Below are positions 8,824 through 16,521 of a stretch of DNA of 24,033 nucleotides, in pieces. The notes under the pieces were generated by a model, which worked only from the letters and a program-made list of their open reading frames with translations, searched no databases and was not told the origin of the DNA. This DNA comes from a virus. The stretch's first letter is position 1, and each line of letters begins with the position of its first letter. The stretch spans positions 1 to 24,033 of the IMG/VR virus record IMGVR_UViG_3300028025_006518. One strand, 5' to 3'. The translations under genes were made by a program, and so were the position numbers.

Positions 8824-9552
8824 ATGGCAGCTCAAACAAAAACATTTAGTATTAATCAATCATCTGTTTCTTTAAATCAAACAGATAAGTTAACTTTTAA
8901 ACTTGTATTAAAGAATGCTACTACTAATAATTTTACTGCTTCTTTAACTGAGGGATCATTAATAGTTAATTCGTTAGCTGCATCTATTGGTTATTCATCT
9001 GCAACCTGTCCTTATTTCTCCTCAGCTTCTATATCGGCATCGTATGCAAAGGGAGAAAATAATGTAATTACTTTTAATACAGCTTTAAGTAATTTTCATC
9101 AAGATCAAAATTATATATTTGTCCCTAATCCACTTACTGGATCTGAAAGTAGTTTATATCCTATATATGGAGATGTAGATTATAAGTTTGTTACTAAACC
9201 CTATGATATAGTAATAGCATATCTATCAGATAATACTTATGTTGAATCTAGAATAACATCAGTATCATATTCTAGTAGTTTACTACAATTAACACTAGAT
9301 ACTCCTTTATCTAATCTATACCGCGATAATCTAATTTCAGAGTCATATCAACGTTTTTTAGTATTATCTCGACTTGAAGATGAAACAAGTGCATTTTTAA
9401 CCTTTAGAAAACGAGAAGGTTCAACATCATATGGTTTTACAATACCTCAAAACATAGCAGCTAGTGTATTAGATAATATAGATACAATTACTAGAGAGGT
9501 AAAACAAAAACTACTATCTGATCAATCACAAGTAACAATAAATACTTTTTAA
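8824..9552 (+). CDS. Hypothetical tail/virion protein
   Basis: I do not recognise this 242-residue protein. Residues 1-110 look like a beta-sandwich (FSINQSSVSLNQTDKLTFKL and following alternating strands). The middle (about 110-165) is a second strand-rich part, and the C-terminal 60 residues include a longer helix, NIDTITREVKQKLLSD. It follows the 1239-residue protein after only three bases and ends 35 bases before the next virion gene. Base composition and frequent Ser/Thr/Asn match its neighbours, which supports a tail or baseplate role. There is no transport signal and no active-site motif. Confidence 0.7.
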   Translation: MAAQTKTFSINQSSVSLNQTDKLTFKLVLKNATTNNFTASLTEGSLIVNSLAASIGYSSATCPYFSSASISASYAKGENNVITFNTALSNFHQDQNYIFVPNPLTGSESSLYPIYGDVDYKFVTKPYDIVIAYLSDNTYVESRITSVSYSSSLLQLTLDTPLSNLYRDNLISESYQRFLVLSRLEDETSAFLTFRKREGSTSYGFTIPQNIAASVLDNIDTITREVKQKLLSDQSQVTINTF

Positions 9553-9559
9553 ACTTAAT

Positions 9560-9568
9560 ATATTTATA
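9560..9568 (+). promoter_or_regulatory. ATATTTATA box, candidate phage promoter element
   Basis: ATATTTATA lies in the 35-base AT-rich gap before the virion gene at 9588, 19 bases ahead of its ATG, and is followed by further TATA-like words. The same 9-mer occurs ahead of 383, 3672 and 16522. A promoter role is inferred. Confidence 0.35.
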
Positions 9569-9587
9569 ATATATACAATAGAATAAT

Positions 9588-10250
9588 ATGGCAATTTTAA
9601 ATCCTACAACAATAACTGTAGATGCAATTTTAACCACGAAGGGCCGTGAATTATTAGCTCGTAATGATGGTTCATTCAAAATTACTCAATTTGCATTAGC
9701 AGATGATGAAATTGATTATACTTTATATAATCCAACCCATCCATCTGGATCTGCATTTTATGGTGAAGCAATTGAAAATACTCCTGTATTAGAAGCGTTT
9801 CCTGAAGATTCACAAATAATGCGTTACAAACTTGTAACTTTACCTCGTGGAACATCACGTTTACCTGTTATTAATATTGGATATAATAGTATTTCACTTA
9901 AACAAGGTGCTTCATTAACAATTACTCCACAAACACTTAACTATTTAGGTGCTACAAGTACATTTGAAGCTAATGGATATGTTGCAACTATTGCTGATTC
10001 TAGATTAGTATCTTCATTTAGCGGAACTGGTATTACAACAACTACTCCAATTTCAGGGTTAAATACAACTACTGGCACTGTACTATCAGTAACACAAGTA
10101 GGTACTTCGTTTACATTAACTGGTACAACAATTAATACTTTATTTGGATCTACTTTGTCTACCTTAACAACTACCATTACCGTGATTGGTAGAGATAGTG
10201 GTGCTAGAATTACTATTCCTTTGAATATTCAAAAAGTATCAACAAACTAA
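9588..10250 (+). CDS. Putative virion structural protein
   Basis: This 220-residue protein begins MAILNPTTITVDAILTTKGR and continues with ELLARNDGSF, KITQFALADDEIDY and a GEAIENTPVLEAFPED segment. I associate this kind of N-terminus with structural proteins of T4-like environmental phages. Residues 115-220 are a Ser/Thr/Gly-rich beta domain ending in SGARITIPLNIQKVSTN and may be Ig-like. CGT is used more often for Arg here than in the adjacent large tail gene, and the gene has a longer leader with an ATATTTATA box, both consistent with strong separate expression. It may be an abundant tail or fibre-attachment protein. The exact role is not shown by the sequence. Confidence 0.7.
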   Translation: MAILNPTTITVDAILTTKGRELLARNDGSFKITQFALADDEIDYTLYNPTHPSGSAFYGEAIENTPVLEAFPEDSQIMRYKLVTLPRGTSRLPVINIGYNSISLKQGASLTITPQTLNYLGATSTFEANGYVATIADSRLVSSFSGTGITTTTPISGLNTTTGTVLSVTQVGTSFTLTGTTINTLFGSTLSTLTTTITVIGRDSGARITIPLNIQKVSTN

Positions 10251-10258
10251 TATAAACT

Positions 10259-11209
10259 ATGTCATTTTCAAGATATAATACAGACGATCAAGTAGTAAGT
10301 TCAGAAACAGTAGTACGTGGTTTATGGAGTGGAGATAATAATACATTACAGAATTTCTTCACATCAAGTACCTATACTGAATACTATATAGATGTATATA
10401 ATGGACTCCCTAGTTCTAATACTAGTGCTATCCAGTTTGATATTCAGTTTGGTAATTTATATGGATCTGGATCTATACCAATAAATCCAAATGTTACTGG
10501 TAGTTCTCCTTCTCGTATTGTTTATGGACAATATAGAAATTTAGTTTATGGAACTGAAAATACTAATTTCTCATTTAATAGTTCTGTAACAGCAAGCAGT
10601 ATTTATGTAATTAATGTTGCTCGTTCACGTTATAAAGAATCATTATTACCTGGTTCTTTTGAATTAACTTTAGGTAGTGGTTCTAATGGTACTATTACTT
10701 TAATTGATGATAGTACTACCACTAATTTATCTCGTTTCTTAGGTGAAAATAGATACTATAATATTATTAGTGGAAGTATAACCAGCGGCTCATTCAGTAC
10801 AGCTACTAACTATGGTTTTTTCCTCCCAGATTTAGGAATTGCTATTTTAGATTCAGGAAGTTTATCACGATTTATATCTCCTGTTACCTCTAGCAATAAT
10901 CACCTTAATTTATACAGATCAATAGTTTCAGGTTCTAATTTTAAATTACAATCATCAGAAACTGTTTCTTCTACTTATTTCTTTACTCGTGTAAAGAATA
11001 GTGAATTTAATTATACTACAAATCCATCTATTATAGATGATAATGGTAATTTATTATACACAACATTAATTAATAGTCCTCAAACGTTCCCAACAACTGT
11101 AGGATTATATAATGATAATAATGAATTATTAGCAGTAGCTAAAATGAGTAGACCTTTAACAAAAGATTTTACTAAAGAAGCATTAATAAGAATTAAGATA
11201 GATTACTAA
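10259..11209 (+). CDS. Virion structural protein with duplicated C-terminal module
   Basis: This 316-residue, Ser/Tyr-rich, beta-rich protein is probably tail-associated. Residues about 85-200 (YRNLVYGTEN, LLPGSFELTLG, YGFFLPDLGIAILDSG) resemble the N-terminal region of the next gene's product in order of motifs (LVY, LPxxFxL, a G-I-x-I strand), suggesting a shared domain. The C-terminal 70 residues (VKNSEFNYTTNPS, then GLYNDNNELLAVAK and RPLTKDF) are clearly related to the 102-residue protein at 16522-16830. The two DNA segments coding for the GLYNDNN motif are nearly identical. It sits eight bases after the upstream gene and seven before the mucin-like fibre gene. A tail-fibre or adaptor role is inferred. 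Confidence 0.72.
   Translation: MSFSRYNTDDQVVSSETVVRGLWSGDNNTLQNFFTSSTYTEYYIDVYNGLPSSNTSAIQFDIQFGNLYGSGSIPINPNVTGSSPSRIVYGQYRNLVYGTENTNFSFNSSVTASSIYVINVARSRYKESLLPGSFELTLGSGSNGTITLIDDSTTTNLSRFLGENRYYNIISGSITSGSFSTATNYGFFLPDLGIAILDSGSLSRFISPVTSSNNHLNLYRSIVSGSNFKLQSSETVSSTYFFTRVKNSEFNYTTNPSIIDDNGNLLYTTLINSPQTFPTTVGLYNDNNELLAVAKMSRPLTKDFTKEALIRIKIDY
11101..11143 (+). repeat. 43-bp direct repeat, left copy
   Basis: This segment, inside the 3' end of the 10259-11209 gene, matches 16722-16764 at 41 of 43 positions by eye. The first 33 bases are identical and both differences are A/T changes in the last 10 bases. Both copies are in the same orientation and encode (G)LYNDNNELLAVAK. Together they bracket the mucin-like fibre gene and the glycosyltransferase cluster. 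Confidence 0.85.
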
Positions 11210-11216
11210 TTTATGT

Positions 11217-13046
11217 ATGGCATCATTCAAAAAGTTAAGCAAATCAGACGTTACACTTGTACCTTACTATGCGAATAAGCAATGGAATTTATCCTATTGC
11301 CCATATCCAACATCTTCTGAGTACTTAACTATTTACAATGGTACTAATCTTACAGGTAGCTTTTCATATGATGATGATCCTGTAACAGAAGGACAGTATG
11401 ATCGATTAGTATACAGCCAAATAAATCAACTATTCTATCAGAAGTATACAACTCCACTAAACACATCCTCATTAGTAAATTCAATTTACTACGAATCAGC
11501 TTCACAACAAAGACCAACATCATCATACTTTATATATAATGATAGTGCTAGATTAATTGAAAATTTCCCTACAGGAGCTATGCAGGGTATTCGAGTATTA
11601 ACAGTTAATCAAGATATTTACGGCGATAAAGTACTACCAAACCATTTCCAGTTATCATCATCAGCTTATAATATTATAGATGACGGATATGGAAATTTAT
11701 ATGATTACTCTAGTTCTATAACTCATGTTGGAAATTTATTTTATGCTCATGGATTAGGAATAATAACTAATCAGGACTATCAAATGATGTTCCCTCTTCC
11801 TCCAATTGCTAAAAACGATTATGGAAGTTTTTTAACCACAGACATTAAAACTATTATAGCATCATCAAATGATTATGCTAGAAGTGGAACTCTAAACATT
11901 AATTCACTTGTTTTATCCGGTAGTATTTCAGGCCCTGGATATTCTTGGGCAACTGGTAGTAGTGGTGCTATTACTTTAACAACAACTATCTCAGGTACAT
12001 ACTCAATATGGTATACTATAGGAGCTAGTATTGCTGGATCTTGTGCTGTGAATTTAAGAAGTAATAAAGCTAAAGTTACTATTGTTGTAGCAGATCCAAC
12101 AACAACCAGTACAACAACAACAACAACTACAGCTGCACCTACAACGACGACAACAACTACTACTAGTACGACAACTACTACCACTACGGCTGCACCTACA
12201 ACTACTACAAGTACGACTACATCGACTACAACAGCGGCTCCGACAACGACAACAACTACGGCTGCACCTACAACGACAACTACTACAACAGCGGCTCCGA
12301 CAACGACAACAACAACAGCGGCTCCGACAACGACAACAACTACGGTAGCACCTACAACGACAACAACAACAGAAGCACCTACGACAACAACAACTACGGC
12401 TGCACCTACAACGACAACAACAACAGCGGCTCCAACAACAACAACTAGTACAACTACTTCTACTACAACGGCAGAACCAACTACTACAACTAGTACGAGT
12501 ACGACCACAAGTACAACAACAGCAGCTCCAACAACAACAACAACAACAACAACAGCTGCACCTACAACGACAACAACAACAGCTGCACCTACAACGACAA
12601 CAACAACAGCTGCACCTACAACGACAACAACAACAGCTGCACCTACAACGACAACTAGTACAACTACGTCAACAACAACAGCAGAACCAACTACTACTAC
12701 AAGTACAACAACATCAACAACAACAGCAGAACCAACTACTACTACAAGTACAACAACATCAACTACAACTGCTGAGCCGACAACTACTACAAGTACAACA
12801 ACATCAACTACAACTGCTGAGCCGACAACTACTACAAGTACAACAACATCAACTACAACTGCTGAGCCGACAACTACTACAAGTACAACCACAAGTACAA
12901 CTACGGCAGAACCAACTACTACTACAAGTACCACAACAACGACTACAACTGCTGTTGTTTCCTATTTCTTCTGTATGGGTTATAACGCTTCAAACTGTGG
13001 ATTAGCTTGTAGTGATTATGCAAATTGTGAAAGTCCACCATCTTAA
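11217..13046 (+). CDS. Fibre-like virion protein with mucin-like Thr/Pro/Ala tract
   Basis: This is a 609-residue protein. Residues 1-200 are a structural domain (YDRLVYSQIN, DKVLPNHFQL, VGNLFYAHGLGIITNQDYQ) similar in motif order to the preceding gene's product, so it is probably built into the tail. Residues about 205-293 look like an Ig/PKD-like beta domain. Residues 295-578 are an almost pure Thr tract with regularly spaced AAP, AEP, VAP or EAP breaks and some Ser, a mucin-like stalk with hundreds of possible O-glycosylation sites. The last 31 residues carry five Cys (C583, C591, C595, C602 and one between) and end in ESPPS. The start at 11217 is preferred over the out-of-frame ATG at 11213. 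Three glycosyltransferase-like genes follow closely, suggesting that the tract is their substrate. A Thr-rich spacer that is never glycosylated is the alternative. Confidence 0.8.
   Translation: MASFKKLSKSDVTLVPYYANKQWNLSYCPYPTSSEYLTIYNGTNLTGSFSYDDDPVTEGQYDRLVYSQINQLFYQKYTTPLNTSSLVNSIYYESASQQRPTSSYFIYNDSARLIENFPTGAMQGIRVLTVNQDIYGDKVLPNHFQLSSSAYNIIDDGYGNLYDYSSSITHVGNLFYAHGLGIITNQDYQMMFPLPPIAKNDYGSFLTTDIKTIIASSNDYARSGTLNINSLVLSGSISGPGYSWATGSSGAITLTTTISGTYSIWYTIGASIAGSCAVNLRSNKAKVTIVVADPTTTSTTTTTTTAAPTTTTTTTTSTTTTTTTAAPTTTTSTTTSTTTAAPTTTTTTAAPTTTTTTTAAPTTTTTTAAPTTTTTTVAPTTTTTTEAPTTTTTTAAPTTTTTTAAPTTTTSTTTSTTTAEPTTTTSTSTTTSTTTAAPTTTTTTTTAAPTTTTTTAAPTTTTTTAAPTTTTTTAAPTTTTSTTTSTTTAEPTTTTSTTTSTTTAEPTTTTSTTTSTTTAEPTTTTSTTTSTTTAEPTTTTSTTTSTTTAEPTTTTSTTTSTTTAEPTTTTSTTTTTTTAVVSYFFCMGYNASNCGLACSDYANCESPPS
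12555..12635 (+). repeat. Tandem 27-bp coding repeat (AAPTTTTTT)
   Basis: Three consecutive 27-bp units begin at 12555, 12582 and 12609, each starting GCTGCACCTACAACGACA and coding for AAPTTTTTT. They are essentially identical in DNA, so they arose recently by slippage or unequal recombination. Units of the same protein type further upstream (12190-12430) are more diverged in synonymous positions. Confidence 0.9.
12636..12950 (+). repeat. Tandem 45-bp coding repeat (A-A/E-P Thr/Ser unit)
   Basis: Seven 45-bp units begin at 12636, 12681, 12726, 12771, 12816, 12861 and 12906. All but the last code for A(A/E)PTTTTSTTTSTTT; the last has Thr for the second Ser. The units at 12771, 12816 and 12861 are nearly identical in DNA. 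Copy number is likely to vary between relatives. Confidence 0.9.
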
Positions 13047-13065
13047 TTATTAAAAAAAATAAAAT

Positions 13066-13479
13066 ATGGCAGTAAATTTATATTCAAATTGTTCATCACC
13101 AGCATTAGGATGTTTTTTTTATAATAATTCAAATCTTACCTCACCTGTTTCTAATGGGAGGTACTCAGATGGAACTAACTGTTTTACAGTATCTGGAGGT
13201 AGTGGAGAAATTACTTCTGTTACAGCATGCCCATCTCCACCTTCTTATAATTATTATACATTTACTCCATGTGACTTTAGTACTGGTACAGATTATAGAA
13301 GTATTTTGGCTTTACAACTCAATGATGTTTATACATTTTTACCTTATGGTGAAGGACAACCAGATAGGGCTTGTTACACTATAACTTCTATTACAGCAAC
13401 ACCAAACACTAATGATTTACCAACAATATATGGTCCTGTAGCTGATGATTGTGCTAGTATATATTGTGTACAACTTTAA
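13066..13479 (+). CDS. Cys-containing putative fibre-tip or adhesin domain protein
   Basis: This 137-residue protein has about nine Cys spread in pairs (NCSSPALGC, TNCFTV, TACPSPPS, TPCDF, RACYTI, DDCASIYC), many aromatic residues and a GRYSDGTNCFTVSGGSGEI motif. It looks like one or two copies of a small beta-rich domain. It lacks a signal peptide. The segment ACPSPPSYNYY resembles the end of the upstream fibre, CESPPS plus the bases just after its stop, so this may be a tip domain once joined to the fibre. The 19-base gap is A-rich. It precedes the glycosyltransferase genes by 27 bases. I know no named family for it, and disulfides would be unusual unless they form after release from the cell. 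Confidence 0.65.
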   Translation: MAVNLYSNCSSPALGCFFYNNSNLTSPVSNGRYSDGTNCFTVSGGSGEITSVTACPSPPSYNYYTFTPCDFSTGTDYRSILALQLNDVYTFLPYGEGQPDRACYTITSITATPNTNDLPTIYGPVADDCASIYCVQL

Positions 13480-13506
13480 CTTAAATAAATAAAATATAAA
13501 ATTGTT

Positions 13507-14448
13507 ATGAAAAATTTGCGTTATGTTTGTGTTCAACCAAGGCTACTTTATTATGCTTGGCAGGTAGAAGTTATGATTAATAATTTTATTAAGCATGGTA
13601 TTAGTGGTAATGATATTGATATTTTAGTTGCTTGGAATCCTAATGATTTAACCTCAACTCCTGAAAATATAGAAATTTGGAATAAATTAGCTAATAAGTA
13701 TAATTATGTCCGTTTTTTCTTCTATCAAGATACTAGAGAGGATATGTCTTATATTCCATCAATATACTTTAATATATTAAAACAACATATTAAAGCATAC
13801 CCTGAACTATCTACTCAACCTTTATTTTTACATGATTCAGATATATTATTTACCAAACCAGTAGATTTTAATTTTGCTTTAAATGATAATGTATGGTATT
13901 TAAGTGATACAGTAGGTTATATAGGTACACAATACATTTTAACTAAAGGTGAAGATGTCTATAGAGGCATGTGCAATCAAATAGGAATAGATCCTTTAAT
14001 ACCTAAACTTCTTAATTCCAATTCAGGAGGAGCTCAACATATTGTTAAAAATTCTACTTATGGATATTGGGATAAAGTAGAAAAAGACTCTATAAAATTA
14101 TATAAATGGTTTTGTGAACAAGAACCACTATGGAAAGGAGAAGGGAATCCAATACAAAAATGGACAGCAGGGATGTGGTCATTATTGTGGAATGCTTGGT
14201 TATTTGAACATGAAACTAAAGTAGACAAACGATTAGATTTTTGTTGGGCTACAGATCCTATTTCTAAGTGGAATGATGTTTGCATATTTCATAATGCTGG
14301 CGTAACTGAACATGGTAAATTATTTATGAAAGGAAATTATATTAATTCTTTACCTTATAATATAGAAAATACGTTTGATTCCAATTTTTGCTCATATAAT
14401 TACGTTAACGAAATAATAGAAACAACTCAAAAATCATGTCTAATATAG
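13507..14448 (+). CDS. Putative GT-A-type glycosyltransferase
   Basis: This 313-residue protein has the marks of a nucleotide-sugar-dependent GT-A enzyme: an N-terminal strand, then YYAWQVEVMINNFIKHGI (about 15-32), a strand FLHDSDILFTKP with the metal-binding DxD at 110-112, and an acceptor-side segment NSNSGGAQHIV (170-180) followed by TAGMWSLLWNAW (220-231). The WQ helix, the DxD context and the GMWSL segment resemble eukaryotic peptidyl-serine galactosyltransferase and hydroxyproline arabinosyltransferase-like enzymes, which modify polypeptides. I put low weight on that subfamily call. It is the first gene of a three-gene overlapping cluster placed among virion genes, and its likely substrate is a virion protein. 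It has no membrane segment, so it is probably cytoplasmic. Confidence 0.68.
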   Translation: MKNLRYVCVQPRLLYYAWQVEVMINNFIKHGISGNDIDILVAWNPNDLTSTPENIEIWNKLANKYNYVRFFFYQDTREDMSYIPSIYFNILKQHIKAYPELSTQPLFLHDSDILFTKPVDFNFALNDNVWYLSDTVGYIGTQYILTKGEDVYRGMCNQIGIDPLIPKLLNSNSGGAQHIVKNSTYGYWDKVEKDSIKLYKWFCEQEPLWKGEGNPIQKWTAGMWSLLWNAWLFEHETKVDKRLDFCWATDPISKWNDVCIFHNAGVTEHGKLFMKGNYINSLPYNIENTFDSNFCSYNYVNEIIETTQKSCLI

Positions 14449-15845
14449 ATTATCCTTTTATATCATGTAAGTGTATTACTTATGGTAGAGTCAATACATT
14501 AGAAGAATCAATATATTCCTTCATTAATCAAAAATACCCTGGTAGAAAAGAACTTATTATTATTAATGATTATCCTTTACAAAAACTTGAATTTGATCAT
14601 CCTGAAGTAAAAATAATTAATTTAGACTATACATTCCCTACAATTGGGGAAAAAGAAAATTTTGCTATAGAACAATGTTCAGCAAATATAATAGCAGTAT
14701 GGGATGATGATGATTTAGCTTTACCAAATCACTTATGTAATATAGCTAAATATTTTAAAGAAGATTCGGTTTTATTACAATGGAATAGAGGAGTATTATT
14801 TAATAATCCTGATGTTGCTGCTATAACAGGCTTAGGAAATAGTGGAATTGTTTATAGTAAAAAAGCCTGGGAAGAGGTTGGAGGACATCCTTTAGAAAAT
14901 GCAGGATATGATATGACCTTTGTTATTAAATTAAAAAATACCTTCCCCAATAAAATAATAGCAGCTAACCCTCCATACGATGAAGTAAGTTGGATATATT
15001 ATTGGGGAGGACGATCATATCATATGAGTGGTCAAGGAGCAGATCAAGAAAATGACAGACCTAATATTATTATAAGACATTCCGATTATATTGAAAGTCA
15101 AAGACAATTAGGAAACATACCAACAGGAATTATAAAGCTAGAGCCTAAGTGGGAATTTAATTATATTCAAAAAGTAAAAGATTTTATAAAAAAACAAAAC
15201 ATAGAAACTCCAAAAACATATAAGATACAAGAAGAATATACCCATAGACTCCACCCAGGACATCATGATGATTCAAATTGGGAAGATCAATCACAATATG
15301 AAGTTTATCAATATTGTGCTAAATTTATGGAATTAAATAATCTACAAACTGTTGTAGATGTCGGGTGTGGTAGTGGATTTAAACTAATAAAAGATCTAGG
15401 TAAATTTAAAACAATAGGTACAGAAACTGAACCCTGTTATTCATTACTTAAATCAAAATACCCTGATCGTGAATGGTATTTAGCTGGAGAACCTGAAAGA
15501 TCCTTCCTTCAGAATCCAAATATTGAAAATGCAGATGTTGTTTTATGTTGTGATGTAATTGAGCATATTATTGATCCTGATATTTTATTAGAACATTTAA
15601 TAAGTTTAAATGCAAAATATTATATAATTTCTACACCTTGTAGAGAAACATTATGCAAAAATCCTAGATTTTCTAGTATATATGAACCAACATGGAACGG
15701 ACCTCCTTTAAATGGCTGCCATGTAAGAGAATGGACAATGAAAGAATTTATTGAATATATATCAGAAAAATTTAAAGTAATAGAATCTTTTTATGGAGAA
15801 AAACAAATTGAATGTCAATATCATTTATTAAAAAATTATAATTAA
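14436..15845 (+). CDS. GT2 glycosyltransferase fused to SAM-dependent methyltransferase
   Basis: This is a 469-residue two-domain protein. Residues 1-about 230 are a family 2 GT-A domain: FISCKCITYGRVNTLEESI, a strand ELIIINDYP, and the acidic metal-binding WDDDDLALP at 89-96, followed by an acceptor region with GYDMTFVIKL. Residues about 285-460 are a class I methyltransferase: motif I VVDVGCGSGFKL (306-317), an acidic strand-end TETEP, and CDVIEHIIDPD (372-382), as in the Methyltransf_11/23 group. The fusion suggests that a sugar is transferred and then methylated, or that a growing glycan is capped. It overlaps the upstream gene by 13 bases and the downstream gene by one, showing translational coupling. 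Both domains look intact. Confidence 0.85.
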   Translation: MSNIDYPFISCKCITYGRVNTLEESIYSFINQKYPGRKELIIINDYPLQKLEFDHPEVKIINLDYTFPTIGEKENFAIEQCSANIIAVWDDDDLALPNHLCNIAKYFKEDSVLLQWNRGVLFNNPDVAAITGLGNSGIVYSKKAWEEVGGHPLENAGYDMTFVIKLKNTFPNKIIAANPPYDEVSWIYYWGGRSYHMSGQGADQENDRPNIIIRHSDYIESQRQLGNIPTGIIKLEPKWEFNYIQKVKDFIKKQNIETPKTYKIQEEYTHRLHPGHHDDSNWEDQSQYEVYQYCAKFMELNNLQTVVDVGCGSGFKLIKDLGKFKTIGTETEPCYSLLKSKYPDREWYLAGEPERSFLQNPNIENADVVLCCDVIEHIIDPDILLEHLISLNAKYYIISTPCRETLCKNPRFSSIYEPTWNGPPLNGCHVREWTMKEFIEYISEKFKVIESFYGEKQIECQYHLLKNYN

Positions 15846-16501
15846 TGCTAAAAATATTAGTAACTACAGCTTGTTTTAGTAGTGGATTACATTCTAAATG
15901 GATAGATCAAAAATCAGATAAGTATGAAATAGTATTTAATAGAATAGATGACTACACAGAATCAGCAAGAATAAAAGCAATGGCCCCTAGGTTAAGAGGT
16001 AAAATTTCTAAAATGATTATTTGGGAGGATTATCCTGATTATGATTATTATATATGGGCTGATTCAAACTTTTCAATAGTTAACGAAAAGGCTATAGAAA
16101 AATTAGTTGATGAATGCCTTAATGTAGATGCAAGCTTTTTTAAACACACAGGAAGAAATTCTGTAAAACAAGAAGCTGATTTTGTTTTAGACTTAATGGC
16201 AGATGGTAACCAGTATCTTTTAAATAGATATGATGGAGAAAGAATAAAAGAACAAGTTGAATATTATTCTAAAGATCTTACTTGGAATGATAATTATTTA
16301 TTTGAGTGTGGGATCTTTATATATTCAAAACACATTATTGAAAATAAAAACTATAACTTAATGAAGGAATGGTTTTATCATAACTGTTTATGGTCTGTAC
16401 AAGATCAATTAAGTCTTCCCTATTTAGTTCATAAATTTAATATAAACTACAAAATACTCCCGGGGAATGTATATGAAAATGAATATTTTAAAATAATCTA
16501 G
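15845..16501 (+). CDS. Putative glycosyltransferase, DUF616/TOD1-like
   Basis: This 218-residue protein resembles the DUF616 (TOD1/MUCI70) glycosyltransferase-like group. Support: SARIKAMAPRL (40-50), a strand then DYYIWADSNFSI with a D-x-N/D site at 73-75, a FKHTGRNSVKQEAD segment (99-112), FECGIFIYSKH (153-163), and WSVQDQLSLPYLV (183-195), where Asp-Gln is characteristic. It has no signal peptide or transmembrane segment. Its ATG overlaps the upstream stop (TAATG), so it is the third coupled enzyme of the cluster. It is the only gene here that ends in TAG. The family call is by motif memory; a different GT-A subfamily is possible. The substrate is unknown and is inferred to be a phage virion glycan. 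Confidence 0.65.
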   Translation: MLKILVTTACFSSGLHSKWIDQKSDKYEIVFNRIDDYTESARIKAMAPRLRGKISKMIIWEDYPDYDYYIWADSNFSIVNEKAIEKLVDECLNVDASFFKHTGRNSVKQEADFVLDLMADGNQYLLNRYDGERIKEQVEYYSKDLTWNDNYLFECGIFIYSKHIIENKNYNLMKEWFYHNCLWSVQDQLSLPYLVHKFNINYKILPGNVYENEYFKII

Positions 16502-16509
16502 AATTTTTA

Positions 16510-16518
16510 ATATTTATA
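16510..16518 (+). promoter_or_regulatory. ATATTTATA box before small structural gene
   Basis: ATATTTATA ends three bases before the ATG at 16522, in a 20-base gap between the last glycosyltransferase gene and the small structural gene. It is the same 9-mer as at 371, 3646 and 9560. The short distance to the ATG would mean a very short leader if it is a promoter core. Confidence 0.3.
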
Positions 16519-16521
16519 CCC

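Noticed and set aside
11873-12934. Long minus-strand reading frame of Val-rich sequence
   Set aside because: It is the antisense of the Thr codon repeats (ACN read backwards gives Val/Gly/Ala); it has no plausible start context or protein character.
12099-12950. CRISPR-like repeat array
   Set aside because: The repeats are contiguous coding units of 27 and 45 bp without unique spacers and stay in frame within a virion gene.
13154-13384. Overlapping plus-strand frame inside the Cys-containing gene
   Set aside because: Its product is a low-complexity Leu/Ile/His sequence and the other frame has conserved Cys spacing and a matching start context.
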